Source: a virus. Taken from it: a DNA stretch of 59,642 nucleotides. The stretch covers positions 1-59,642 of the IMG/VR virus record IMGVR_UViG_3300037248_000128; one strand, given 5' to 3'. Positions 13,897 through 21,410 of this stretch are shown here, in pieces; the stretch's first letter is position 1; every line of letters begins with the position of its first letter. The notes under the pieces were generated by a model, which worked only from the letters and a program-made list of their open reading frames with translations, searched no databases and was not told the origin of the DNA. The position numbers were made by a program, and so were the translations under genes.

Positions 13897-14414
13897 TGGG
13901 ACTCGACATCACGGCCTATCGTCACATCCGCGCGGCGCCGAGGGCCGCCGTCGATAGTGAGGGCTACCCCGTCAAATGGGAGAAGTATGGCCGCCTCTTT
14001 CCGAATGATGCGGCGTTCGCCGGGCGCGAGGCGGGACTCAAGCTGGCGCCCAAGGCCGTATTCGCTTGGGCTGAAGAACTGCGGTTCCGCGCCGGTAGCT
14101 ACAGCGGTTATGGCGAATGGCGCGACGAGCTGGCGCGGCTCGCTGGATACGAACCGGTCGACGGGCTTACGCATCCATACGCTCGCGGGGCGTGGGACGC
14201 CGCTAACGGCCCATTCTGGGAGCTGATCAACTTCGCTGACTGCGAGGGCGTCATCGGCCCTGTGGTCGCGGCGAAACTGGTCGACGACTTCGACCGGTAC
14301 GCCGAGAGGGCCGCTGAGCACAAGGAAGGCTGGTTTCGCGACCTCTACAAGACATGGCGCGACGCTTTCGCGATGGCGGCTGACGGCGGCGACGGCTGCG
14401 TGGTGTTCCACTGA
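13896..14414 (+). CDS. Conserved phage protein, MGLDITAY type
   Basis: A 172-residue protein with the opening MGLDITAYRHI, which recurs in phage and bacterial hypothetical proteins that share a conserved SGYGEWRDELARLAGY segment and a late CVVFH end. Function unknown; no membrane or catalytic motif is obvious. GGGAGG precedes ATG 13896. Confidence 0.76.
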   Translation: MGLDITAYRHIRAAPRAAVDSEGYPVKWEKYGRLFPNDAAFAGREAGLKLAPKAVFAWAEELRFRAGSYSGYGEWRDELARLAGYEPVDGLTHPYARGAWDAANGPFWELINFADCEGVIGPVVAAKLVDDFDRYAERAAEHKEGWFRDLYKTWRDAFAMAADGGDGCVVFH

Positions 14415-14560
14415 TGCACGTTCATTTCGAATGGAACGCCAAGCGCGACCGGTTCGAGCGGAAGCTGTTCGACCACTACGAACTGCAGGCGATGACGATC
14501 GCCGCCGCATTGGTCGGCGCGCCGCTTGTGACGCTCGCGCTGGTCGCGCTGTTCAAATGA
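14414..14560 (+). CDS. 48-aa tail-anchored membrane protein
   Basis: A 48-residue protein with a basic, aromatic N-terminal half (HVHFEWNAKRDRFERKLF) and a C-terminal transmembrane helix (MTIAAALVGAPLVTLALVAL). TGATG overlap with the previous gene and ATGA overlap with the next. Probably anchored in the inner membrane with the N-terminus in the cytoplasm. Confidence 0.6.
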   Translation: MHVHFEWNAKRDRFERKLFDHYELQAMTIAAALVGAPLVTLALVALFK

Positions 14561-14793
14561 CCCCGACCCGCGCCGTTGTGACCGCCGCCGAGGCGCTGTT
14601 GCCAGGCGTCAACACCGAGGAGCTGTCGGCTATGGCACGCGTGAACCCCAGGACCGCTAGGCGGCTGCTGGCGGCGGCGAAGGGCGGGGACGACATACCA
14701 AGCGCCCGAGGCGTGGCGGCGGCGCTGCATGACCGGCTTACGGCCGCGCTGGTGTATCTTGAGCCGTTCAAGAGGGGGGCGCCGCATGCTTAA
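14557..14793 (+). CDS. Hypothetical helical protein, 78 aa
   Basis: A 78-residue protein with a helix-turn-helix-like region (ELSAMARVNPRTARRLLAAA) and a second long helix. It may be a small DNA-binding protein. The start overlaps the previous stop as ATGA. Confidence 0.64.
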   Translation: MTPTRAVVTAAEALLPGVNTEELSAMARVNPRTARRLLAAAKGGDDIPSARGVAAALHDRLTAALVYLEPFKRGAPHA

Positions 14794-14962
14794 GTTCTGG
14801 CTCAAGGTGCTGGCCGTGCTGGTCGCGTGGCTCGTGATGGGCGGCGGCATCGGGATCGTGTCGGAGTTCTGGCTTATCGCGCAAGCGGCGACCTTTGCGC
14901 TGTCGCTTTGGGTCGCGTTCGGCGTCGCGCTTGCGATCATGGATACGGAGGGGGCGAAATGA
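14786..14962 (+). CDS. Two-span small membrane protein
   Basis: A 58-residue protein with two hydrophobic helices (VLAVLVAWLVMGGGIGIV and FALSLWVAFGVALAIM). GAGGGGGG precedes ATG 14786, and the stop overlaps the next ATG as ATGA. Possibly a holin-like or superinfection protein. Confidence 0.62.
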   Translation: MLKFWLKVLAVLVAWLVMGGGIGIVSEFWLIAQAATFALSLWVAFGVALAIMDTEGAK

Positions 14963-15375
14963 GGCAACCACTACGACCGGACGACGCCGTGATTTTCGCG
15001 GTCGGCATTCTCGCCGGCTTCGTGATCATCGCTGCTGGCGGGCTGCTCGCTTGGGCGCTGGCGGTGCCTCTGGGCTCGCGCGCGCTATGCTCTAGCGCTC
15101 ATTCTGGCGGCGCTATCGTGACCTTCCGCGCCGTCTCTGGCTCCGTCATGTGGGACTCAACCACGCTGGACCGCGAGTCGGTCATGCGGCTGCTTGGGCT
15201 GTTCGAGCGCGCGGCGGGCGAGGCGGCCCGCGATGGCGACCGGCCGTCCATGCTGGTCGCGGCGAGCCTTTGGGCTGAACTGCACTGCGCAGCGGTCTCG
15301 GCTGGCGCGATTGCCCTGCGGCCCAGCCTTGACGCGCGGCTGGACGGCGCGAGCGGGTTCTACGTCATAGGGTAG
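14959..15375 (+). CDS. Single-span membrane protein, 138 aa
   Basis: A 138-residue protein with one N-terminal transmembrane segment (VIFAVGILAGFVIIAAGGLL) and a soluble helical domain. It is the last gene of the rightward block; the 136-base gap to the leftward gene at 15512 holds no clear terminator. Unknown function. Confidence 0.66.
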   Translation: MRQPLRPDDAVIFAVGILAGFVIIAAGGLLAWALAVPLGSRALCSSAHSGGAIVTFRAVSGSVMWDSTTLDRESVMRLLGLFERAAGEAARDGDRPSMLVAASLWAELHCAAVSAGAIALRPSLDARLDGASGFYVIG

Positions 15376-15511
15376 GCGCCGGGGCTTCTCGGCGATTGGC
15401 GGTACGATCATGGCCAAAACGCGCGCCACGCCCGCCAGAGAGACGACCTCACCGAGCCTCGCAGCGTCGCCCCGGCTGGGCGCTGTTTGAAGTGCGAGGC
15501 GCGCGAACTGG

Positions 15512-16483
15512 TTAGCTGATCGTGACCGAGACTTCGGCCGACTGAGGCGGCGTCGAGGAGTCGGTGACGGTGATGGCGCCCGTTTCCGCCGCCGCCGGCG
15601 CGCCCGCGACTTCACCAGTCGCCGTCACGGTGACGTCGCCGAGGCCCGAGGCGTACGTGTACGGGGGAGTCCCGCCGCTGGCCACGATCGGGACCGAGAT
15701 GGACTGGCCCACGCCACTTGAGATGGAGGGCGGGCTTAGCGTCAAAGGGGACGGGGCCGCGACCGCGATGGTGACCGCAACCGTCGCCGTTTGGGGCGGC
15801 GTCGAGGAATCCGTCACCGTGATCGTTCCGGTTTCGGCCGAGGTCGGCGCGCCGCTGACTTCGCCGCCAGCGTTGACGGTCACGTCCGCAAGGCTGGAAC
15901 TGAAGGTGTAGGGCGCGGTGCCGCCGCTCGGAACGAGCGTGGTGCTGATCGACTGGCCGACGCCGCTTGCGACGGACGCTGGGCTGACGGCGAGCGCGGG
16001 AGGCGGCGGCAGAGAGCTGGAAACCGAGGTCGAGGTCGACGTGGAAACGCCGCTGAGCGAACTCGACACGCCCGTAAGCGAGCTGACGGTCGACAGAAGG
16101 CTGGACACCTGAGTCGACAGGCTCGCCGTCGCGGTGGAGATCTGCGACTGCGCGTCGGCTTGGTCGGTCGCGATCTGGCTGGCCAGCGAAGACGACAGCG
16201 CCGCTTGGTCTGTGGCGACTTGCGTCGACAGCGCCGAAGACAGCGTAACCGCGTCCGCGGCCTGCGTGGTCGAAACCGCCGATGACACGGCGCTCGACAC
16301 GTCGGTCGAAATATCGCTCGCCAGCGCGGCGGCGAGTGCGTCCAGTTCGGCGCCCAGCGCCGAAAGAGCGGTGAAGTCCAAATTCAGCATGTCCCAGGCC
16401 CTCGCCTCTAGATGTTCAATCATCCGAACGACGAGGCGCTCAATGTCGCGGGCGATGTGCTCGAGGCGGCGTGGCTCGTCCAT
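15512..16483 (-). CDS. Ig-repeat, coiled-coil surface protein
   Basis: A 323-residue protein. Residues 1-45 are charged helix; 50-140 is a Ser/Ala/Thr-rich heptad-like stalk; a Pro linker precedes two near-identical repeats of about 80 residues (about 166-245 and 250-323), each with SVASGVGQSIS-type start, SGGTAPYTF, GEVSGAP and TVTDSSTPPQ. These resemble bacterial putative-Ig/cadherin-like modules used in adhesins and head or tail fibres. It lies at the end of the replication block, away from structural genes, so it may be a virion decoration. ATG at 16483 follows GGGAG. Confidence 0.75.
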   Translation of the reverse strand: MDEPRRLEHIARDIERLVVRMIEHLEARAWDMLNLDFTALSALGAELDALAAALASDISTDVSSAVSSAVSTTQAADAVTLSSALSTQVATDQAALSSSLASQIATDQADAQSQISTATASLSTQVSSLLSTVSSLTGVSSSLSGVSTSTSTSVSSSLPPPPALAVSPASVASGVGQSISTTLVPSGGTAPYTFSSSLADVTVNAGGEVSGAPTSAETGTITVTDSSTPPQTATVAVTIAVAAPSPLTLSPPSISSGVGQSISVPIVASGGTPPYTYASGLGDVTVTATGEVAGAPAAAETGAITVTDSSTPPQSAEVSVTIS

Positions 16484-16536
16484 GACTCCCTAATGCTCCA
16501 CTTTCATCTCAGTTTCTAGACAGCGGCGTTATGTCG

Positions 16537-17043
16537 CTAGAGCATGTCGATCAGGTCGGCGGGGTCGACGCGGCGCGGCGGCAGCGGGCGGCTTTCCGGC
16601 GCGGGCTTCGGCAGCATCGCGCGCAGCTCGGCGGAGATTCCCGTTCCATCTGTGCGGGCTTGGATGCTCGGCACGCCGCGGAACAGCTCACGATCGCGCG
16701 CCGCCTTCGCCTCGAACGCCTCGCGCATGTCGATCAGCATCCCGCGAACCATCGGCAGTTCGGCCGCTTCGATGCGCTTGCGCTCTGGCGGCCCGGCCAC
16801 CACGCGACCGTTGGGGCTGACGAGCGTGATTCCAAGCGCGCGAAGCATCGTCATCGCATCGAAGTTCTGCGCGACTCGGTCGAACGCGATGTTGGTTTTC
16901 GTGATCAGGCGACGGTTCACCAGCGTCGCGCCCGACAGGTAGCTGTCGGCGAACGCTACCGACGTTTTGCCGGCCATCTCCTGCCAGAACGGCAGCGCCA
17001 CGGTCAGCGGAAGCTTCGGTTGCAAGTCAACGTCGTCGGTCAT
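16537..17043 (-). CDS. Hypothetical protein, 168 aa
   Basis: A 168-residue protein of mixed helix and loops with a Pro-rich C-terminus (PKPAPESRPLPPRRVDPADL). No known family. ATG at 17043 overlaps the stop of the O-like gene (ATGA), so it may act in the same process. Confidence 0.7.
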   Translation of the reverse strand: MTDDVDLQPKLPLTVALPFWQEMAGKTSVAFADSYLSGATLVNRRLITKTNIAFDRVAQNFDAMTMLRALGITLVSPNGRVVAGPPERKRIEAAELPMVRGMLIDMREAFEAKAARDRELFRGVPSIQARTDGTGISAELRAMLPKPAPESRPLPPRRVDPADLIDML

Positions 17044-17672
17044 GATTCATCCAGAATTGAATTGAGAAGGGCGAGTCGGTCTTCCTCTCTACCTGGCAAC
17101 GGTAGCGGCTCATGCCGGGCGCGGCTCGGCATGGTGGAGTGTTCAGCCTCGTCCAGCCAACTATCGGAGTTCAGCCAGCTCGCTGGATAAAGCACCTTGT
17201 CCCGCGGTCGGCTGGCCGTTTCCCGAGAATACCGCTCAGCAACCGCGATTAACGATTCGACGGTTGCTCCCCGGTTTAGGGCCGCCAGAAACGCCCGCTC
17301 AGCGTCTCGTGGCTTTTTGTGTATCGGGTAAACCCTGTACCACCGATCAAAATCGGGCCGGTGGCCGTTCAATTTGGAACCATGAGCCCCCGTAGGGGGC
17401 GAAGGAGGAAATGGGAGAGGTTGAGTTTTTGAAGGGGGTGTGGGGGAAACTTTTTCCTTGGGGAGGGGTCCGGCATTGTCCGCGGACAGTCCCGTGACCG
17501 TCCCGTGACCGTCCCGTGACTTCGCTCTATTACGTTGTTTTCTTTCACGTTCTATAGCGCGCTTGGATTCGATGATCGCCTCTTTTTCCTCAATCGCACG
17601 CACCGCAATCACGATTGCGGCCATAGGCGCGCCAGCTTCGGTCATCGCTTGGATGAGATCCGCGACGCTCAT
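17040..17672 (-). CDS. Replication protein O-like / helicase-loader-like
   Basis: A 210-residue protein. The N-terminal helix (VADLIQAMTEAGAPMAAIVIAV) and basic linker are followed by a long disordered region and a C-terminal module FDRWYRVYPIHKKPRDAERA, ... YSRETASRPRDKVLYPASWL, NSDSWLDE, as in phage O-like or DnaC-recruiting proteins where a W-x-x-YP-x-x..K motif precedes an ASWLN helix. The coding sequence holds three perfect 11-bp tandem repeats at 17489-17521. Neighbours are an HNH nuclease and DnaA domain IV, so this is likely the replication-initiation module. Its stop overlaps the following ATG. Confidence 0.74.
   Translation of the reverse strand: MSVADLIQAMTEAGAPMAAIVIAVRAIEEKEAIIESKRAIERERKQRNRAKSRDGHGTVTGLSADNAGPLPKEKVSPTPPSKTQPLPFPPSPPTGAHGSKLNGHRPDFDRWYRVYPIHKKPRDAERAFLAALNRGATVESLIAVAERYSRETASRPRDKVLYPASWLNSDSWLDEAEHSTMPSRARHEPLPLPGREEDRLALLNSILDES
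17489..17521. repeat. Three 11-bp tandem iterons inside the O-like gene
   Basis: GTCCCGTGACC is repeated at 17489, 17500 and 17511 (last copy ends in T). The period is 11, not a multiple of three, so the amino-acid reading differs from copy to copy and the repeat must be kept for its DNA. Iterons inside an O gene recall lambdoid origins. Confidence 0.7.
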
Positions 17673-18163
17673 TGCGTCGGTTTCTCCATGCCGAGCATCG
17701 CTCGAATATTGTCCTGAGTTTCAGCTTCATAGCCGGACGCCGCTAAAATCTCCTCCATAGCCCAATCAAGGGTGGGTGCGCTGTTGACCGCGCGAATGAG
17801 TCGCGTCGGGTTGAACGGGGCATTAGCGCCAACGAGTTGGAGAGCCTCAAAGATGTGACTGAGCGTAAGGCCCGCATCGTGAAAGCGAGCGATCAAATCG
17901 CAGACGATAAGTCCCTCTGCAGCCCACTCGCGGTAGCCAAAAATTGGCTGTAGTTCGTTAGCAGCTTTGCCAAGATTGCAGTCTTGGCAGGCTGTGGCGA
18001 GGTTGCGCGGTTCGTTCGTTCCGCCGGACGCTACCGGTTTTACGTGGTCGACGTGGAGTCGGACATCAGCGTCGTTCACACTGGCGCCACAGTATCGGCA
18101 TCGGAACCCGTCGCGCTCCAAGATAGCGAAGCGTAGTTGCAGCGGCACTGAGCGCCTACGCAT
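17669..18163 (-). CDS. HNH endonuclease, McrA type
   Basis: A 164-residue nuclease. RFAILERDGFRCRYCGA provides the first CxxC, LHVDHVKPVASGGTNEPRNL the catalytic HxxP region, and ACQDCNLGK the second CxxC. The C-terminal 90 residues are helical and unassigned. ATG at 18163 is chosen over upstream options because the RRRSVPLQLR start is typical and it overlaps the DnaA-domain gene by eight bases. It may nick or cleave DNA in replication or be a free-standing mobile nuclease. Confidence 0.83.
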   Translation of the reverse strand: MRRRSVPLQLRFAILERDGFRCRYCGASVNDADVRLHVDHVKPVASGGTNEPRNLATACQDCNLGKAANELQPIFGYREWAAEGLIVCDLIARFHDAGLTLSHIFEALQLVGANAPFNPTRLIRAVNSAPTLDWAMEEILAASGYEAETQDNIRAMLGMEKPTQ

Positions 18164-18434
18164 TGGCCCGCGCCTCGTACCGCTGGAAAGCGACAACGCA
18201 CGTCGAGTGGTCTCGGTTGAAGAACTGGCCGATCCGCGGGTAGGTCCATCCCTTGGCGCGCAGATGGGCGATGGCTTCGTCGCGGGCGCGGACGATGTGC
18301 CGGTCGCGATTGGCGGATCGAATGTCGCCGATCGTGAGCCCGTGCCAGCGGGCTATCTCAACCAGCTCTTCACACGTCCGCTCGTACGGCGTCTTGAAAA
18401 CGCAATGTTCGGAGGGTATTTCTAGGCCAGTCAT
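18156..18434 (-). CDS. DnaA domain IV-like DNA-binding protein
   Basis: A 92-residue stand-alone equivalent of DnaA domain IV. Residues 45-86 (IVRARDEAIAHLRAKGWTYP, RIGQFFNRDHSTCVVAFQRY) contain the helix-turn-helix and the DHST signature that binds DnaA boxes. No AAA+ domain is present. It could recruit or block the host initiator at DnaA boxes, or serve as the phage origin-binding protein together with the O-like gene next door. A hairpin CGTCCT/AGGACG lies in the 92-base gap upstream (18435-18526). Confidence 0.82.
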   Translation of the reverse strand: MTGLEIPSEHCVFKTPYERTCEELVEIARWHGLTIGDIRSANRDRHIVRARDEAIAHLRAKGWTYPRIGQFFNRDHSTCVVAFQRYEARANA

Positions 18435-18526
18435 GGCGCGCTGAGGTCCAGCAAAATTAAGCGCGTCCTGTGATTAGGACGGCGGGACTGGCGCTGCTAA
18501 CGCCTCCCCCGTCCGTCACACTGCCC

Positions 18527-18772
18527 TCACGAATCGCCTAGAGCAAGCCAGCGCCGCTGGTGCGGCAAAAACGAATCTGGCGCGTGTTCCGTGCAGAACC
18601 ACGTCCGCCCAAAATCGTCGGAATAGTGTGCCGAGCCGCCGCCGACCCTACATATATGGCCACCGACCTCCGCCGCCCTCCGGCACGGCACGGGCGCCGC
18701 GTCGAATGCGTCGAGCGGATCAAGGGGCGCGGTAACGTAAATTTGATCGAACGCGTCTAGGGGGTCAGACAT
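18527..18772 (-). CDS. Hypothetical protein with DPLDAFD motifs
   Basis: An 81-residue protein with a duplicated N-terminal motif DPLDAFD (residues 3-9 and 18-24) and a Cys/His-containing rest (CRRAAEVGGHICRVGG, WFCTEHAP) that may bind a metal. The same short motif appears as DPLDAFG in the 33278-33619 gene and as NPFDQFD in the 33619-36381 virion gene. The start overlaps the methyltransferase stop by 16 bases. Confidence 0.64.
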   Translation of the reverse strand: MSDPLDAFDQIYVTAPLDPLDAFDAAPVPCRRAAEVGGHICRVGGGSAHYSDDFGRTWFCTEHAPDSFLPHQRRWLALGDS

Positions 18773-19494
18773 AGCGGCAACAGTTCCGCAATCCGGTCAC
18801 GCGCGATTTGCGCCATCTCCGGGTCGATTTCGCAACCGACATAGCGGCGGCCCGCCATCGCTGCAGCCTCGCCCGCCGCACCTGACCCCGCGAAGAAGTC
18901 ACCGACCAGCCCGCCAGCAGGGCAAGACGTGCGAATCAGGATTTCCAGCAGCGCCGACGGCTTCTCTGTGGGGTGCAGCGCGCGACCGTGGCGCGAACGC
19001 ATGTAGATCACTGAGCGAGCGATACGCGGGCCGCCGTCAACGCTGGCGTACGGAACGGCGTCGATCTTGCCCATGTGAGTCGGGCGACCCTTGCGGCGGC
19101 GAACCTCGCGCGCCACGGCATCGGGGGTGGTCTGAACCTCGTTGAAGACATCGGCCCAAGCGGCGTCGTCGCGATAGAATTGGACTGCGTGCTCATGCAC
19201 CCGCTTGAAACGGTCAGCATGGAAGCCGGACCCGTTGTGCTTTTCCCACACGATGTCTTGGGCGAAGCGCCAGCCAGACGGCACGCCTTGCGTCAAAAAG
19301 CAACGCATGGATCCGAACACCCACATGGAACCGGTCGGCTTCAGCGCCTCGCGCGCCGCATCGGCCCACATGCTGACTTTGCGATCCCAGCCCAGCGAGG
19401 TTTCGCCGTAGGGCGGGTCGGCGATGATCATGTCAAACGGGCCATGCGCCGCCATCGCTTCGCGGCAATCGCCAACGATCAGCCGGACGCTCAC
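18757..19494 (-). CDS. DNA adenine/cytosine N-methyltransferase, beta class
   Basis: A 245-residue S-adenosylmethionine-dependent methyltransferase. Motif IV ADPPYG at about residue 27 precedes motif I DFFAGSGAAGEAA near 210, so the order is that of the beta class of amino-methyltransferases (N6-adenine or N4-cytosine). Motif X region HPTEKPSALLEILIR is present just before. GTG at 19494 overlaps the upstream stop (GTGA). It probably protects phage DNA from host restriction or sets methylation during replication. DPPY favours N6-adenine. Confidence 0.86.
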   Translation of the reverse strand: MSVRLIVGDCREAMAAHGPFDMIIADPPYGETSLGWDRKVSMWADAAREALKPTGSMWVFGSMRCFLTQGVPSGWRFAQDIVWEKHNGSGFHADRFKRVHEHAVQFYRDDAAWADVFNEVQTTPDAVAREVRRRKGRPTHMGKIDAVPYASVDGGPRIARSVIYMRSRHGRALHPTEKPSALLEILIRTSCPAGGLVGDFFAGSGAAGEAAAMAGRRYVGCEIDPEMAQIARDRIAELLPLCLTP

Positions 19495-19676
19495 AGCCAG
19501 CCCTTCGCGCCTAGCCAGCAGCGCACGTAGCGCCAGCGCCACCAAGGGAAGACCTTGCGGTCTTGCATCAGAAAATAGAGCGAGACCGCGTACAGCTCAC
19601 GCTTCGTCGGGAACATCTCGTTCGGGATCGTGTACGCGTAGAAGGTCTTCATCTTCACACCGCCGTCGTCGCTCAC
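19491..19676 (-). CDS. Small aromatic protein, 61 aa
   Basis: A 61-residue Trp/Tyr-rich protein (VFPWWRWRYVRCWL). GTG at 19676 overlaps the RuvC-like stop as GTGA, and its stop overlaps the methyltransferase GTG. No domain recognised. Confidence 0.6.
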   Translation of the reverse strand: MSDDGGVKMKTFYAYTIPNEMFPTKRELYAVSLYFLMQDRKVFPWWRWRYVRCWLGAKGWL

Positions 19677-20227
19677 TCTACCGCCTTCACGATCACGTCG
19701 ACTCCCGCTGTCTCAATCAGCGGCAAGTCGTAATCGTCCTGTCTGCGAGGCGCTGGCGTCACTCGATAGCCGTACAGCGCGATCAGCGCCGCCTCTGCGC
19801 GGCCGTCGTGCTTCTTCAGAGGCCAATTGGACGAGTGCCGCGGCAACAGCACCGAGGCGCGCGCTCGAGCCCCGTCCTTGTCCTTCGGCACCGCCAGAAG
19901 CTTCTTCCACGCCATCGGCGACACGCGCTCAATCACGAGCTTGTTGGCCGCGCAGACGCCGTAGAGAAGCCCGAACGTCTTGCCGAACGAGAACGTCGAT
20001 GCGAGCCCGCCGCCTGGCATTGGCGTCGAGTTTTCGATGAAGACGGTCGGCCGCAGCTTCGCCATCCAAAGGATCAGGTCGACCAACGCCTGAACGTCAA
20101 CCTCGCGCTTGTTCTTCGCGTTGCGCGTCAGCAAGAGCGTGGGCACGTCTCGCACGTCAAGGCGATCGGTCGCCGGGTCGTAGAGGGCGAGGGCGCCGCT
20201 CAAGCCGGGATCGATGCCGAGGATCAC
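19673..20227 (-). CDS. RuvC-like Holliday junction resolvase
   Basis: A 184-residue RNase H-fold nuclease. LGIDPGLSGALALY gives the first catalytic Asp, VFIENSTPMPGG the Glu, and KKHDGRAEAALIALYG the C-terminal Asp cluster, the standard RuvC/A22-type arrangement. It would resolve recombination or replication branches before packaging and works with the RecE/RecT-like genes of the divergent operon. ATG at 20227 overlaps the GapR-like stop. Confidence 0.87.
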   Translation of the reverse strand: MILGIDPGLSGALALYDPATDRLDVRDVPTLLLTRNAKNKREVDVQALVDLILWMAKLRPTVFIENSTPMPGGGLASTFSFGKTFGLLYGVCAANKLVIERVSPMAWKKLLAVPKDKDGARARASVLLPRHSSNWPLKKHDGRAEAALIALYGYRVTPAPRRQDDYDLPLIETAGVDVIVKAVE

Positions 20228-20520
20228 GCGGCGTCCGGCTCGGCAGCGTCGAGCATGTCGAGGATGCGCCCGCTGATGGCGACGCGATACATCGCGATCT
20301 GATCCTGTTCGGACTTTAGCGCGAGTTGGTCCTTGCGTTCCTCGGCGATGGCCTTGCGGAGAATCTTGGTCTCGAATCCCGCCTCCTTGGCCTCGTGGAA
20401 AACCTCGCGAAGGTCTTCGTTCACCGCGTCGCGATCATTGAGCAAATTCATCGCGCGCTCAGCCAGCGCCTTAAGCTGGCCGGCAGCTTGGCCGCTCAGC
20501 ACGCCCGGTTCGTCATCCAT
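20224..20520 (-). CDS. GapR-like (DUF2312) nucleoid protein
   Basis: A 98-residue protein with the DUF2312 pattern: QLKALAERAMNLLNDRDAVN, EDLREVFHEAKEAGFETKIL, RKAIAEERKD. GapR is an essential nucleoid-associated protein of Caulobacter and other alphaproteobacteria that binds AT-rich, overtwisted DNA ahead of replication forks. A phage copy may support phage DNA synthesis or displace the host protein. ATG at 20520 overlaps the XRE gene by eight bases. It is the best host-range clue in the window. Confidence 0.84.
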   Translation of the reverse strand: MDDEPGVLSGQAAGQLKALAERAMNLLNDRDAVNEDLREVFHEAKEAGFETKILRKAIAEERKDQLALKSEQDQIAMYRVAISGRILDMLDAAEPDAA

Positions 20521-20719
20521 TGGTCGACTCCTTGATGAAGTAGATGGTCTTGCGCTCAAGGCCGAGCGCGTCCAGCACGCGGTCTGAGGGCATCGCCTCG
20601 CCGCTCTTGATTCGGCTCAGATAGGCTGGCGAAATGCCGATTTGCGCGGCCAGCGTCGCCGCAGAGCCAACGCGGGCTTCTGCTTGTTGCAGCAAGACTA
20701 TCATCTGCTCGTGATCCAT
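20513..20719 (-). CDS. XRE-family (Cro/CI-like) regulator
   Basis: A 68-residue HTH protein: ATLAAQIGISPAYLSRIKSG is a typical five-helix XRE recognition segment, followed by LDALGLERKTIYFI. It stands at the head of the leftward replication block and faces the rightward recombination operon over a 100-base gap with inverted repeats, so it probably controls both, like Cro. Confidence 0.85.
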   Translation of the reverse strand: MDHEQMIVLLQQAEARVGSAATLAAQIGISPAYLSRIKSGEAMPSDRVLDALGLERKTIYFIKESTNG

Positions 20720-20746
20720 AGGCGCGGACGATAGGCTTAGCTAAAT

Positions 20747-20777
20747 ATTGCAGTCAATCGCAAATCGCGCTTGCAAT
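20747..20777. promoter_or_regulatory. Divergent operator region
   Basis: Between divergent starts at 20719 and 20821. TTGC (20748-20751) and GCAA (20760-20763) form a 16-bp inverted repeat, and TTGCAA, itself a palindrome, lies at 20771-20776. TTGACT reads on the minus strand within the same stretch. Likely operators for the XRE protein, overlapping promoters in both directions. Confidence 0.45.
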
Positions 20778-20820
20778 CCACGCGAGAGGCGACTAGGTGG
20801 GGGCAGAGGTGGAGACGAGC

Positions 20821-21186
20821 ATGGGAATTTTCAGCGGGCGCGATCACGCCGAAACGACGCCAAGCGGTATGAACGTCGAGAATGTGCGGGAGGATGTGCC
20901 CGCTTTCGGTCGCCACTATTCCGCTCAGTTGGACGATGGCCGTTCGATCAAGGTCACCATGAAGACCTTCATGGGCTCGCGCATGTGCGACGGCGAGCTC
21001 GATCAGGCGTTTGGTCGATGGGTGTTGTTCGATCCCCACGCCATAGCCGACAAAATGCTCGACCCGAACCTCGTTCCGAAAGTTAAGGCGGCGTGCGAGG
21101 AAATTTTTGCGCTCGACCGCGCTTACATGGCGTCGAATCGGCCAGAGTTCGTGGATGAGCACGGCACGACATGGCGCCGAGACTGA
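20821..21186 (+). CDS. Hypothetical protein, 121 aa
   Basis: First gene of the rightward recombination operon. The 121 residues have a beta-rich start (FGRHYSAQLDDGRSIKVTMK) and a helical acidic end, without known domain. ATG at 20821 follows GGTGGAGACGAGC. Overlaps the next gene by 16 bases. Confidence 0.68.
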   Translation: MGIFSGRDHAETTPSGMNVENVREDVPAFGRHYSAQLDDGRSIKVTMKTFMGSRMCDGELDQAFGRWVLFDPHAIADKMLDPNLVPKVKAACEEIFALDRAYMASNRPEFVDEHGTTWRRD

Positions 21187-21410
21187 CCCCCCGCGATCAG
21201 AACCTCGCCAAGATGCAGGCGTTCGTCCGCCAGATGAGAATCAACGCGGCGAAGCAGCCCGATCCCGACGCCTTCTTGATGAGTTGGCACACGGAGTTGG
21301 GGCTGCTCATGTCGCATTTGCCTAGTGACGCGCGCGAGTTGGAAGGTCTTACAGCTTGGGACCTCGGGGAGGCGCAGATTGCGCTGATTAAGCCGCTGGT
21401 GAACGCATGA
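21171..21410 (+). CDS. Hypothetical protein, 79 aa
   Basis: A 79-residue all-helical protein with no known family. It ends four bases into the homing-endonuclease gene (ATGA). Confidence 0.66.
   Translation: MAPRLTPRDQNLAKMQAFVRQMRINAAKQPDPDAFLMSWHTELGLLMSHLPSDARELEGLTAWDLGEAQIALIKPLVNA

Noticed and set aside
17489-17521. CRISPR-like or slippage microsatellite
   Set aside because: Only three 11-bp copies without spacers; placement in an O-like gene favours iterons.
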